A stretch of DNA of 64,000 nt from Lachnospiraceae bacterium (GCA_017439675.1 JAFSIQ010000039.1:124001-188000); one strand, 5' to 3'. Shown: positions 8,422 to 16,829, numbered from the stretch's first letter. The notes: generated by a model from the letters alone, not told the origin. A program made the numbers and translations.

Positions 8422-8844
8422 TTACTGAATCACACCACTGACAATAAATGCAACACCAAGGAAAATACCGAATACCATAATGCCAGCAGCTTCATTCTTT
8501 TCTTTCAATGCTTCATTAAAATTGAATTTGCGGTTAATGATATCTACAAGAAAATATCCCAACACCAACGCCACAACACCGATTGCACCAAAAATTGCCG
8601 TTTCAACTACGCCCTGTAAAAGCTCTGAATCCTCCGCAACCGTATTAGAAATAATAGCAGAACGAATAACAAAACCGAGTGCCGCATAAATACCAGCAGA
8701 TACCCAGCCTACAGCCTTATTACCATCGTTAATTTCCTGTGGAAAATCAACCGGGATAATTAAGTCAATTATAAAATATCCCAACATCATCATTACGAGT
8801 CCAACTCCAAGATAAACTACAGTTTCAATTGCAATTGTTAACAT
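8422..8844 (-). CDS. DUF350 family membrane protein
   Basis: About 140 residues. The ATG at 8842-8844 is preferred to the one 6 nt upstream, because AAGGAG is then at proper spacing. Four hydrophobic helices are arranged as an internal two-fold repeat: MMMLGYFIIDLI near residues 20-31 and VALVLGYFLVDII near 92-104. This G-Y-F-x-x-D pattern is the DUF350 hallmark. DUF350 proteins are small inner-membrane proteins of unknown function, repeatedly found near polyamine enzymes, DUF4178 proteins and PspA-like genes in other phyla. It lies 26 bp before the spermidine-synthase-like gene and 20 bp after the DUF4178 gene. Confidence 0.92.
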   Translation of the reverse strand: MLTIAIETVVYLGVGLVMMMLGYFIIDLIIPVDFPQEINDGNKAVGWVSAGIYAALGFVIRSAIISNTVAEDSELLQGVVETAIFGAIGVVALVLGYFLVDIINRKFNFNEALKEKNEAAGIMVFGIFLGVAFIVSGVIQ

Positions 8845-8870
8845 ATGCATTCTCCTTTTCTATAAATAAT

Positions 8871-9968
8871 TTACTTACCGCTGCTTAATCCGCCACCTGA
8901 CGAGCTACGATTATTCACACTAGATTGTCTAATTGAACTTGAATAACTGTCAAAATAGCCATTTCCTATATTATGAATTGTCGACCCATTATACATGGAA
9001 TAAGCCGAAGGTGTGCTCGAATAAGACGATGCATCACTGGAATAACCAGAACTATAATAATGACTTCGATACCAAGATGTAGTCGAACTCGATGATCTAT
9101 ACGGTGAATGATCCGAAGTATAATTATACTTTCTATCCGACACCTGTACATATACAACATCCTTATCATCTTCCGGATGATATACCAGACAGTACTCATT
9201 CGTTGTTAAAATTCCAATCTCAGCATCTGCCGTATCATTATTTTGTGTGACAGATTCCGTTGCGCCATCAACACCTTGAATAATATCCATGGCAACCGTA
9301 TCCGTTGTGGACGACGTGTAATACTTATATACCATCGCCTGTTGTTGTTCATTACCCGTTATGCTAGTTTCGTAAACATAGCTACTGGAATTCCCCAAAT
9401 AATCACTAATCTTAGGAGTACTACCAATCCCGCCTGAGAAAAGAGCAGACAATAAAGAAGAACCCATGCTACAAACTACCATAAACACAACCATTATACC
9501 AACTAATTTTGATACCCTATTGTCCGATCCGCGGTCTCTTGAAGCCTCATAGCCCTTTTCAATAATACTACTTTGTTCTATGTACTCTCCTTTGGAAAAT
9601 TCTGTTCCGTCACTCCAGATTTCAACAGAAAGTGTGTGGTCTTCAGTAGCATCCTCATATTCCACAAAAGAAGCCCGTTCTCCAGGGTCTACATCCACAT
9701 CTCCACCTGAACTCTGAACCACTTGTGTTCCCTCATCTACCTTATGCCACTCGGGACCAATCTGTCCCCTTACATCATTTGCCGGCCATGAGATGGAATA
9801 TTCATTATATTCTTCATCACAGGAAAGCCAACATTCACCGCGACTTGTTCTCAACCGGTATTCAGTCCATGATTTGTTGCCATCATCCGGATTTCGATAT
9901 CGGATATATCCAATGACCTTTCCATCCATACCATTGATATTAAGTAGCGTACCTACACGATAAAACAT
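8871..9968 (-). CDS. DUF4178 domain protein with membrane helix and Ser/Tyr-rich tail
   Basis: 365 residues. Residues 1-140 are a DUF4178-type domain: VGTLLNINGMDGKVIGYIRY at the start, then GECWLSCDEEYNEYSISWP, then the 'GERASFVEYEDA' and 'EIWSDGTEFSKGEYI' segments. One membrane helix sits near 156-178 and a polar region follows. The last 100 residues are extremely rich in Ser, Tyr and Gly (SSSSTTSWYRSHYYSSGYS and similar), which suggests a disordered tail. Its fixed companionship with DUF350 and aminopropyl enzymes suggests it belongs to the same membrane complex; whether it binds a ligand or a lipid is unknown. AAAGGGGG precedes the ATG. Confidence 0.88.
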   Translation of the reverse strand: MFYRVGTLLNINGMDGKVIGYIRYRNPDDGNKSWTEYRLRTSRGECWLSCDEEYNEYSISWPANDVRGQIGPEWHKVDEGTQVVQSSGGDVDVDPGERASFVEYEDATEDHTLSVEIWSDGTEFSKGEYIEQSSIIEKGYEASRDRGSDNRVSKLVGIMVVFMVVCSMGSSLLSALFSGGIGSTPKISDYLGNSSSYVYETSITGNEQQQAMVYKYYTSSTTDTVAMDIIQGVDGATESVTQNNDTADAEIGILTTNEYCLVYHPEDDKDVVYVQVSDRKYNYTSDHSPYRSSSSTTSWYRSHYYSSGYSSDASSYSSTPSAYSMYNGSTIHNIGNGYFDSYSSSIRQSSVNNRSSSGGGLSSGK

Positions 9969-10010
9969 ATGTTACCCCCTTTCATTATTATAAAATTGAA
10001 ATTTATCCAA

Positions 10011-10373
10011 TCATATGTCTTTCTCTTGAGTGTTCTCAAAACCACCTATTTCACGCTCCATCTGACGAAGCACAATCTTTTCCGCTCCAAACAAATTTTG
10101 AAGCATTTGTGATATACCATCTGCCACCGTATCATTACACGAAAAAATATCAACCGCCGCATAACCGTATTCCGGCCATGTATGTATCGAAAAATGAGAG
10201 GTTGAAATCACCGAAAAATATGTAATCCCTATGGGTTCAAATTTGTGTATACATTCCTCTACGATTTGTGCCCCTACATAATCAATTGCCTTATGCGCAA
10301 CATCGGTTATCGCATCCAAATCATCCAGAATACTTTTGCAGCCATATAAATCCGCAACTATTTGTACTGCCAT
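10011..10373 (-). CDS. speD: S-adenosylmethionine decarboxylase, SpeH-type proenzyme
   Basis: 120 residues, the normal size of a bacterial class 1B AdoMetDC proenzyme. The conserved block reads STSHFSIHTWPEYGYAAVD (57-75): Ser59 would be the pyruvoyl-forming serine, His64 and Cys79 (in IFSCND) the usual catalytic residues. In the classical bacterial enzymes, as I recall them, the residue before the serine is Glu; here it is Thr58. The enzyme makes decarboxylated SAM, the aminopropyl donor. It sits between the zinc-ribbon gene (15 bp) and DUF4178 in one operon, without agmatine or putrescine genes nearby, so the acceptor amine must come from elsewhere or be a different molecule. Confidence 0.92.
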   Translation of the reverse strand: MAVQIVADLYGCKSILDDLDAITDVAHKAIDYVGAQIVEECIHKFEPIGITYFSVISTSHFSIHTWPEYGYAAVDIFSCNDTVADGISQMLQNLFGAEKIVLRQMEREIGGFENTQEKDI

Positions 10374-10388
10374 TTCCTTTCACTCCAA

Positions 10389-10733
10389 TTATCTATTCTT
10401 GCCAAACAACTTTCCTGTGAGCTTGTGCAACATACCATAATTGCTCTTTGACGATTCCCTGTCTCCTGCACATTTATCACAACATGTGGCAGTGGATTTG
10501 TTATAGGCACCACAGTATTCACATAACCAATCCGGTTCGTTCGTTGTCTGTGCCTTTTCCTCCGATGTCAAAGTAGCTGCATCAAGGTCATCCGGAAGAT
10601 AAAATACAGTTTCGATTCCCCTTGCACGGCCACAGGATATACACTCACCAAAACGAGCCTTGATACCGGTTCGTCCACAATATACACAATCCCAGAGTCC
10701 CTCAATTCGTTTTTCTTCCATCCAACTTTCCAT
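10389..10733 (-). CDS. Double zinc-ribbon protein, first gene of the polyamine/DUF350 operon
   Basis: 114 residues with two CxxC...CxxC zinc-binding modules. The first is WDCVYCGRTG with ECISCGRA about 15 residues later; the second is WLCEYCGAYN with CCDKCAGD. The Trp before each first Cys is like RanBP2-type zinc fingers. A basic tail follows. Start choice is uncertain: the ATG at 10733 has no ribosome binding site at normal distance, while AAAGGAGG precedes an out-of-frame 17-codon ORF at 10702-10755 that overlaps this start. An alternative ATG lies 4 codons in. The protein may bind RNA, protein or metal. Confidence 0.82.
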   Translation of the reverse strand: MESWMEEKRIEGLWDCVYCGRTGIKARFGECISCGRARGIETVFYLPDDLDAATLTSEEKAQTTNEPDWLCEYCGAYNKSTATCCDKCAGDRESSKSNYGMLHKLTGKLFGKNR

Positions 10734-10755
10734 GACTCACAAACATGTAAATCAT
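10702..10755 (-). CDS. Possible 17-aa leader peptide overlapping the zinc-ribbon start
   Basis: The best ribosome binding site upstream of the operon (AAAGGAGG) is 2-3 nt before an ATG at 10753-10755, which opens a 17-codon frame beginning MIYMFVSHG and ending in TGA at 10702-10704. It overlaps the start of the zinc-ribbon gene in another frame. A second in-frame ATG lies 3 codons in, at better spacing. It could couple translation of the main gene to that of the leader, or simply reflect loose spacing. No codon pattern hints at amino-acid attenuation. Confidence 0.3.
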   Translation of the reverse strand: MIYMFVSHGKLDGRKTN

Positions 10756-10787
10756 GTACCTCCTTTTACGTTTCAAAATCAGCTTTA

Positions 10788-10817
10788 ATTTTAACATGCT
10801 TTACTAAAGAAATGCAA
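10788..10817 (-). promoter_or_regulatory. Candidate proximal promoter of the polyamine/DUF350 operon
   Basis: Minus-strand -35 TTGCAT (10812-10817), 18-bp spacer, extended -10 TGTTAAAAT with TAAAAT at 10788-10793. A transcript from here would begin just upstream of the leader ORF. Confidence 0.5.
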
Positions 10818-11169
10818 CACAAGAACGCTATGCTAAAATACTAGACAACAACTAACACCAACTACTAAAATGATATTCCGATAACAAACACACCAAGACT
10901 CTTCACACAATTTCTAAATATATATATGCATCATATATCAAAGCCTCCACCAGTGTCAATCTATAGTTGTATGCATTTTTCGCAACCCAAAGTTGCAGAT
11001 ATAATCTCAAAATTCACCTACCCTAATATTAACACAACCAAAAACAGAGCAAAGCTTTGGCAATATTCATCCTGTCTACTTAACAGGGGCACATATCACT
11101 TTCACACAAAACTTCACTCTGCTTTTCAAATCACATTTGATTCTAAATGCTTATTCTATTTCAATTAGC
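10818..11169. other. Gene-free interval upstream of the polyamine operon, with a second promoter and a palindrome
   Basis: A second minus-strand promoter candidate has TTGACA at 10954-10959 and TATGAT at 10930-10935, with 18 bp between them. Twenty-odd bp further upstream lies the 15-bp interrupted palindrome GCAACCCAAAGTTGC (10982-10996), with a near copy at 34124-34138. A 10-bp palindrome, CAAAGCTTTG, is at 11050-11059. An 80-codon + strand frame here has no ribosome binding site and low-complexity content, so I do not call it a gene. No clear terminator for the lipoprotein gene ending at 11170 is visible. Confidence 0.5.
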
Positions 11170-11964
11170 TTACTGACCCTTTACATAAGATTTATATTCA
11201 TTACTGTCATCATCATAGTAGCTGGAATAGAATAAATAATCCGAGAATCCCTTTACCATAGCAAAAACAGCCTTACCCTCTGTAAATGTCTGACCTGCAT
11301 GGAACTCTTCTGGATCCTCTGAGATATCCCATACAGAAGACAATCCTATATAATTCTCAATAGAGCCATAATCCTCCAAGTTACATGCGCCAAGATCTAC
11401 ATCCGCACTGTAAAGACCATACTCACCCTCTGGGAAATCTGATGGATAATGTGTTTCATATGTAACAATACAATACTCCAAATCATCATGCTCCAAAGGA
11501 TCAAACCTCACAAAATGATCACCATTATTATACTCATCTACAATTGCCTGCGCCTCATCACCACGAATAACACCAGTAATTCTATAATAGATTGTATGAT
11601 ACTTTTCATCCTCTGATGCATAAGTCTTAGTAGCTACCCATTCACCAATCTGTGCAGGATTCTCTAAAGTTCCTTCTACTACGTCAAAATCAACATTGCC
11701 AGAACCCGTAGATGCTGTAGACTCTGTTGTTTCTTTCTCTTCTGTCGTTTCCTCTGTTACTTCCTCTGTATCTTCATCTACAACTTCCTCTGTGTCGTCG
11801 TAAGCATACTCCTCTTCTGTCTCAGGTTCATCATAATCATACTCATAAGTTTCTGTGGTACTTTCTTTATCCTTCATTACACTGTACATAACCTGAGCGC
11901 AACCAGTAAGGGTAGACATACCCATTACAACAACAAGCAACAATGCTAATAATTTTTTCTTCAT
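11170..11964 (-). CDS. Lipoprotein with long acidic/Thr-rich linker
   Basis: 264 residues. The signal peptide ends with the lipobox LTGC (Cys22). Residues 35-90 are a low-complexity linker of Glu, Thr, Asp and Tyr, typical of Lachnospiraceae surface lipoproteins that project through the wall. The globular part (about 95-264) starts GEWVATKTY and contains YYRITGVIRGDEAQ, reminiscent of immunoglobulin-like DUF4352-type domains in lipoproteins; I make no firm assignment. AGGAGG precedes the ATG. It follows the secreted protein at 12014 by about 50 bp, and the two may be co-transcribed. Confidence 0.88.
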   Translation of the reverse strand: MKKKLLALLLVVVMGMSTLTGCAQVMYSVMKDKESTTETYEYDYDEPETEEEYAYDDTEEVVDEDTEEVTEETTEEKETTESTASTGSGNVDFDVVEGTLENPAQIGEWVATKTYASEDEKYHTIYYRITGVIRGDEAQAIVDEYNNGDHFVRFDPLEHDDLEYCIVTYETHYPSDFPEGEYGLYSADVDLGACNLEDYGSIENYIGLSSVWDISEDPEEFHAGQTFTEGKAVFAMVKGFSDYLFYSSYYDDDSNEYKSYVKGQ

Positions 11965-12013
11965 TGTAAAATCCTCCTACATGAAATCATTTATATTTTA
12001 TTAATTTGAAACA

Positions 12014-12694
12014 CTATTTAAAGACAGAATAATCTGGCACTATATATGGGGATGTGGATATGTTTTTCATATTGTCATCTAATCCACATCCCAAAGAAAG
12101 GAATTTCTCACCCTTCTGATAATCAACCAAACGATCTCCCATTGATTTTGATGTTATCTTTCCATTCTTAAGAGTCACAAGACTCAAGCCTTCACCACCC
12201 ATGTGCGCCCACATCAAAACAATACCTTTGTGGTTTGGATACGCATAAGGATAAGCATGAGAGCCTCCTATTGTTCCAATCTTCTTCGCCTTACCTTTTT
12301 TATATTGATATAACACCATTCTTGCATCTGCTTCACAAGTACCAACTCTTACAAGCATATCTGCTTTTTTATCGTTATCAATGTCTGTCAAATAGAATGC
12401 TAACACACGAGCATTCTCCTCCATCTTGCCTGCATTCCATTTCTTTACAACCTTCTTGTATGCGTTTTTCATTTTCTTAGGCATTTTCTTCACACAAGAT
12501 TCTGTAACCTTTTTATCCATTTTTTTATTGTATCTGATTGCCTTTTTATACTGACCTTTTTTGTAATAGGTAATTACCTTTTTCATGTATTTGCCATTGG
12601 TCTTATCTGACTTTGCCTCAGCTGTAATTGACACACCCAAAAGCATTCCCACACAAAGCAACAACATTAATAATTGATACATTTTTTTCTTCAT
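12014..12694 (-). CDS. Secreted protein, Lys-rich, unknown function
   Basis: About 226 residues from the ATG at 12692-12694; the ATG 6 nt upstream is too close to the AAGGAGGA site. It has a signal peptide (MLLLCVGMLLGVSITAEA) with cleavage expected after AEA. The mature part is rich in Lys in the first 80 residues. It then contains YLTDIDNDKKADMLVRVG, an Asp-rich calcium-loop-like segment similar to FG-GAP/VCBS-type repeats, and a C-terminal beta-rich domain. It shares style with the secreted SH3-like protein at 17671. Function unknown. Confidence 0.85.
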   Translation of the reverse strand: MKKKMYQLLMLLLCVGMLLGVSITAEAKSDKTNGKYMKKVITYYKKGQYKKAIRYNKKMDKKVTESCVKKMPKKMKNAYKKVVKKWNAGKMEENARVLAFYLTDIDNDKKADMLVRVGTCEADARMVLYQYKKGKAKKIGTIGGSHAYPYAYPNHKGIVLMWAHMGGEGLSLVTLKNGKITSKSMGDRLVDYQKGEKFLSLGCGLDDNMKNISTSPYIVPDYSVFK

Positions 12695-12748
12695 ACCCAT
12701 TCTCCTCCTTTTTATGACATCATAAACACAAATTACTATTTATAAAAG

Positions 12749-12775
12749 TTGCAGACGACACAAAGTCGCCTGCAA
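12749..12775 (-). terminator. Terminator after ileS
   Basis: Eleven-bp arms (12749-12759 and 12765-12775) with one mismatch and a 5-nt loop lie 25 bp past the ileS stop. On the minus strand the stem is followed by CTTTTATAAA. Confidence 0.65.
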
Positions 12776-12800
12776 AATTATAATTCAACTCACCTTCTCA

Positions 12801-15800
12801 TTAAACGTTCTTTGTAACACCAAGGTCAACCTTCTCGCCATTGATGCTCCAGTTCTTTGTATAACCAGAAACCGCACCGTACTCAATTGCTGTTGCAAGC
12901 ACATCACCAAAGATAGTCTCTTCGTTGCGCTTCATAATGTCAGCAACCTTGTCATTATTTGCAACAGAGATAGTAATCTTATCCATTACCTCAAAGCCAG
13001 CTTCCTTACGCATGGTCTGAACCTTAGAAATGATTTCACGAACGAAACCTTCCTCTAACAATTCTTCTGTTAAATTGATATCCAATACCACTGTTACAAC
13101 TGCATCTGCCTCTGTCACGTAGTCGTCAGATTTCGCAAGCTCGATTAACAAATCTTCCTCTGCAAGTGCAATCTCTACGCCATCCACATCAAACTTCAAA
13201 GTGCCTTCTGCCTTCAAGGTCTTCATTGCCTCGCTACCATTTACATTTGAAAGATACTCGCGAATACCATTTAACTGCTTACCGTACTTAGGACCAACCG
13301 TCTTTAACTGTGGCTTGAAGCTGTATGAGCTAAATTCAGACACATCATCCTTAAAGGTGACTGCTTTCACATTTAACTCGTCAGCAATAATTTCCTTATA
13401 GAAATCAGAAAGCTCCTTCTCAGCCTTCACATACATGTTTCCGATTGGCTGACGATTCTTGATGTTAGCACTGTTACGAGCAGCACGGCCAAGCACAACA
13501 ATCTTAAGTACCTCATCCATGTCTGCCTCAAGCTCCTTATCCACCATCTTCGCATCGTACTCTGGGAAGTCACAAAGATGAATACTCTTAGGCGCATTCT
13601 TATCTACATTCATTACCAAGTTCTGGTAAATGTCTTCTGTCATAAATGGAATCATAGGCGCAGCAACCTTACAAATGGTTACCAATGCAGTGTAAAGAGT
13701 CATGTATGCATTAATCTTATCCTGCTCCATTCCCTTTGCCCAAAAACGCTCACGAGAACGTCTCACATACCAGTTACTCATATCATCTACAAACTCACTC
13801 ATAGCTCTTGCAGCCTCAGGAATTCTGTAATTTCCAAGGTTATCATCTACAGCCTTCACAACTGTATTCAACTTAGAAAGCAACCATTTATCCATAACCG
13901 GAAGCTTGTCATAATCCAAGCTGTAGTCTGCCGGATTGAAGTTATCGATATTTGCATAAAGTACATAGAACGCATAGGTGTTCCAAAGAGTACCCATGAA
14001 CTTACGCTGTCCTTCCACTACTGCATCCTCATGGAAACGGTTTGGCAACCATGGAGCCGAGTTGGTGTAGAAATACCATCTAATTGCGTCAGCACCATAC
14101 TTATTCAAAGCTTCCATCGGGTCAACTGCGTTACCCTTAGACTTACTCATTTTCTGTCCATCCTTATCCTGAACGTGACCAAGAACAATAACGTTCTTAT
14201 ATGGAGCCTCGTTAAAGATTAAAGTTGAAATAGCCATCAGGGAATAGAACCAACCTCTAGTCTGGTCAACCGCTTCTGAAATGAAGTCAGCTGGGAAGTT
14301 CTCCTTGAAGATATCCTCATTTTCAAATGGATAGTGCCACTGTGCAAATGGCATTGCACCAGAGTCAAACCAGCAGTCGATAACTTCCGGTACACGGTGC
14401 ATTTCCTTACCACACTCTGGACACTTAATGGTCACTGCATCAATATATGGACGGTGTAACTCGATATCCTCCGGACAGTTATCGCTCATTTCCTTTAACT
14501 CCGCGATAGAGCCGATAGCGTGACGCTTGCCACACTCACACTCCCAAATGTTAAGTGGTGTACCCCAGTAACGGTTACGAGAGATACCCCAATCCTGAAC
14601 ATTCTTCAACCAATCGCCGAAACGTCCCTTACCGATAGACTCTGGAATCCAGTTCACCTTGTTGTTATTTGCAATCAAATCCTCGCGGACTGCAGTCATT
14701 TTTACAAACCATGTGTCACGAGCGTAGTAAATAAGTGGAGTATCACATCTCCAACAGAATGGGTAATCATGCTCAAACTTCGGTGCATCGAACAACAATC
14801 CTCTGTTATCCAGATCAACCAACACCTTAGGGTCTGCATCTTTTACAAACAATCCGGCAAATGGAGTCTCTGCTGTCATCTCGCCCTTACCATCAACAAA
14901 CTGTACAAATGGAAGGTCATACTTTCTACCAACATTAGCATCATCCTCACCAAATGCAGGTGCAATATGAACGATACCTGTACCATCTGACATGGTTACA
15001 TAAGAATCACATGTGATAAAGTGACCCTTCTTATTCTGCTTTGCAGACACCTCTGCTGCGCAAGCATAAAGTGGCTCATACTCCTTATGCTCAAGGTCTG
15101 TACCCACGTAAGTCTCTAATACTTCGTAAGCTTTCACATCTTCTGTCGCAAGCTTACCTAACACCTTATCTAATAAAGCTTCTGCCATATAATAGACATT
15201 GCCGTCAGCAGCCTTTACCTTGCAATATGTCTCATCTGGGTTTACACAAAGTGCAACGTTGGATGGCAATGTCCAAGGAGTTGTGGTCCATGCTAAGAAG
15301 TAAGCATCCTCACCGATTACCTTGAAACGAACCACTGCGGAACGTTCCTTTACAAGCTTGTAGCCCTGTGCCACTTCGTGAGAAGAAAGCGGAGTACCGC
15401 AACGTGGGCAGTAAGGCACAATCTTAAAGCCCTTGTATAGCAAATCTCTATCCCAGATTTTCTTCAACGCCCACCACTCAGACTCGATAAAGTCATTGTG
15501 ATAGGTCACATATGGATCATCCATATCTGCCCAGAAGCCAACCTTGCCGGAGAATTCCTCCCACATTCCTTTGTACTTCCAAACAGACTCTTTACACTTA
15601 GTAATAAACGGATCCAAACCATATTCCTCGATTTGCTCCTTACCGTCAATACCTAATAGCTTCTCTACCTCTAACTCTACAGGCAAACCGTGGGTATCCC
15701 AACCCGCCTTACGAATAATCTTGTGACCCTTCATGGTCTGATATCTTGGAATCATATCCTTGATAACACGAGTTAACACGTGTCCTATATGTGGTTTACC

Positions 15801-15953
15801 ATTGGCAGTTGGCGGGCCATCATAGAAGGTATATACTGGTTTACCTTCCTTCTCCTCAATTGACTGCTCAAAAATTTTGTTCTCTTTCCAAAAATCAAGT
15901 GTCTTTTCTTCACGCTCTACGAAATTCAAATTCGTGGATACTTTTTCGTACAT
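12801..15953 (-). CDS. ileS: Isoleucyl-tRNA synthetase
   Basis: 1050 residues. Class I signature HIGH is at 55-58 within PTANGKPHIGHV, and the second signature KMSKSKGN follows in the region near residue 600. The editing domain lies between them, and a zinc-binding CPECGK/CECGK region and an anticodon-binding domain are present. The length and the C-terminal extension fit the IleS2 type found in clostridia and archaea, which as a family tends to be insensitive to mupirocin. It charges tRNA-Ile. It starts 15 bp after the stop of a lipoprotein gene, and both lie behind the Ile T-box at 16564-16823, so shortage of charged tRNA-Ile should raise expression. AAGGAG precedes the ATG. Confidence 0.98.
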   Translation of the reverse strand: MYEKVSTNLNFVEREEKTLDFWKENKIFEQSIEEKEGKPVYTFYDGPPTANGKPHIGHVLTRVIKDMIPRYQTMKGHKIIRKAGWDTHGLPVELEVEKLLGIDGKEQIEEYGLDPFITKCKESVWKYKGMWEEFSGKVGFWADMDDPYVTYHNDFIESEWWALKKIWDRDLLYKGFKIVPYCPRCGTPLSSHEVAQGYKLVKERSAVVRFKVIGEDAYFLAWTTTPWTLPSNVALCVNPDETYCKVKAADGNVYYMAEALLDKVLGKLATEDVKAYEVLETYVGTDLEHKEYEPLYACAAEVSAKQNKKGHFITCDSYVTMSDGTGIVHIAPAFGEDDANVGRKYDLPFVQFVDGKGEMTAETPFAGLFVKDADPKVLVDLDNRGLLFDAPKFEHDYPFCWRCDTPLIYYARDTWFVKMTAVREDLIANNNKVNWIPESIGKGRFGDWLKNVQDWGISRNRYWGTPLNIWECECGKRHAIGSIAELKEMSDNCPEDIELHRPYIDAVTIKCPECGKEMHRVPEVIDCWFDSGAMPFAQWHYPFENEDIFKENFPADFISEAVDQTRGWFYSLMAISTLIFNEAPYKNVIVLGHVQDKDGQKMSKSKGNAVDPMEALNKYGADAIRWYFYTNSAPWLPNRFHEDAVVEGQRKFMGTLWNTYAFYVLYANIDNFNPADYSLDYDKLPVMDKWLLSKLNTVVKAVDDNLGNYRIPEAARAMSEFVDDMSNWYVRRSRERFWAKGMEQDKINAYMTLYTALVTICKVAAPMIPFMTEDIYQNLVMNVDKNAPKSIHLCDFPEYDAKMVDKELEADMDEVLKIVVLGRAARNSANIKNRQPIGNMYVKAEKELSDFYKEIIADELNVKAVTFKDDVSEFSSYSFKPQLKTVGPKYGKQLNGIREYLSNVNGSEAMKTLKAEGTLKFDVDGVEIALAEEDLLIELAKSDDYVTEADAVVTVVLDINLTEELLEEGFVREIISKVQTMRKEAGFEVMDKITISVANNDKVADIMKRNEETIFGDVLATAIEYGAVSGYTKNWSINGEKVDLGVTKNV

Positions 15954-15968
15954 ATTTTTTCTCTCCTT

Positions 15969-16526
15969 TTATTGTTCTAAGAAATTTGTTTCTGTATATA
16001 CGGTTGCTCCATCACCCACAAAGAATCCTTCATGAATCGCACTGCCGTCTGTTGCAACAAACAAATCTGTAAGCTTTGACACATGACCATCTACTAGCCA
16101 GCCCCACATAAACACATGATATTCCACTCCATTCACCGTCATGGTATTCACATGTGTGAAGGCATAAGTATTGCCAGTTTCTTCATCCTCCGTTCCAAGG
16201 GTCTTTTCAATCAATTCCAATGCTTGATCTGGCGTTAAATTTCCTCCCGTTTGTTCTTCTGGTGCAATTTCTGTAGATACTTCAGCACCGTTCTGTTCAG
16301 TTACTTCTTCTGTAACCGCCTCAGTAGTCGCTTCCGTGTTTTCCTGTGTCGTTATTTCAGTTTCTTCTTGTGTTGCCACTTCCGTCACAGTTTCTTCCGT
16401 CTGCTCTTGTGTTGTACTTTCTGTTACCAGCCCCTGCGTTGTCATCTCTGTTTCTGGTGTTTCTTTACCACATCCAGTCATACCCATTATCAACAACACG
16501 GTCATTAACAAATACACTCGTTTCAC
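15969..16526 (-). CDS. Lipoprotein co-transcribed with ileS under the T-box
   Basis: 185 residues starting with GTG (16524-16526), with AGGAGGG at good spacing; no better ATG exists. The signal peptide ends in the lipobox MTGC (Cys19). Residues 25-95 are a Thr/Glu/Gln low-complexity stretch (repeats like TTQE and TEEVTE). The C-terminal 90 residues form a small domain containing LTPDQALELIEKTLG and VEYHVFMWGWLVDG. The sequence does not suggest any role in isoleucine metabolism. Its place between the Ile T-box and ileS means it should be induced by isoleucine starvation together with the synthetase. Confidence 0.9.
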   Translation of the reverse strand: MKRVYLLMTVLLIMGMTGCGKETPETEMTTQGLVTESTTQEQTEETVTEVATQEETEITTQENTEATTEAVTEEVTEQNGAEVSTEIAPEEQTGGNLTPDQALELIEKTLGTEDEETGNTYAFTHVNTMTVNGVEYHVFMWGWLVDGHVSKLTDLFVATDGSAIHEGFFVGDGATVYTETNFLEQ

Positions 16527-16563
16527 TACTACATCCCTCCTATAATGAATGTTTCACAACAAT

Positions 16564-16823
16564 AAGCCCTTCTCGTCCTGTATCAGGACGAAAAGGGCTT
16601 GTTATTCGCTATACCACCTAATACACTGTACTCCGCATCTACTGCTTTCATACATGGTTTCTGTAACGGGAAACAACCGTTGAAGCCTACTTGGAATATC
16701 CGTTCAGTTCACAACTCAGGAGTGATATTCCCATCTCTACTAATCCTATCTGTCTTCCACCATCACAGACTCGCTAAAGTTTCATAAAGAAGGTACTGTC
16801 TCCTTCAACGTCTTTACAAAGAT
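16564..16823 (-). promoter_or_regulatory. T-box riboswitch, isoleucine-specific, upstream of the lipoprotein-ileS operon
   Basis: Read on the minus strand, the leader carries the distal Stem I motif (GGTGGAAG region near 16752-16759) and the specifier-loop context GAATATCACTCC with codon ATC (Ile) at 16724-16726. The T-box bulge segment AGGTGGTATAGCGA is at 16606-16619, followed by a terminator stem (16564-16579 with 16585-16600). Charged tRNA-Ile would leave the terminator formed; uncharged tRNA would pair with the T-box and form the antiterminator. The order of motifs is that of transcriptional T-boxes of Firmicutes. The specifier call rests on position relative to conserved motifs, not on a folded model. 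Confidence 0.9.
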
Positions 16824-16829
16824 ATGTTT

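Noticed and set aside
10926..11168. 80-aa + strand frame in the interval before the polyamine operon
   Set aside because: No ribosome binding site, no domain, overlaps a minus-strand promoter candidate.
13578..14222. Long + strand frame opposite ileS (214 aa)
   Set aside because: Antisense shadow of a strongly conserved gene, Cys/His/Ile-rich without domains or ribosome binding site.
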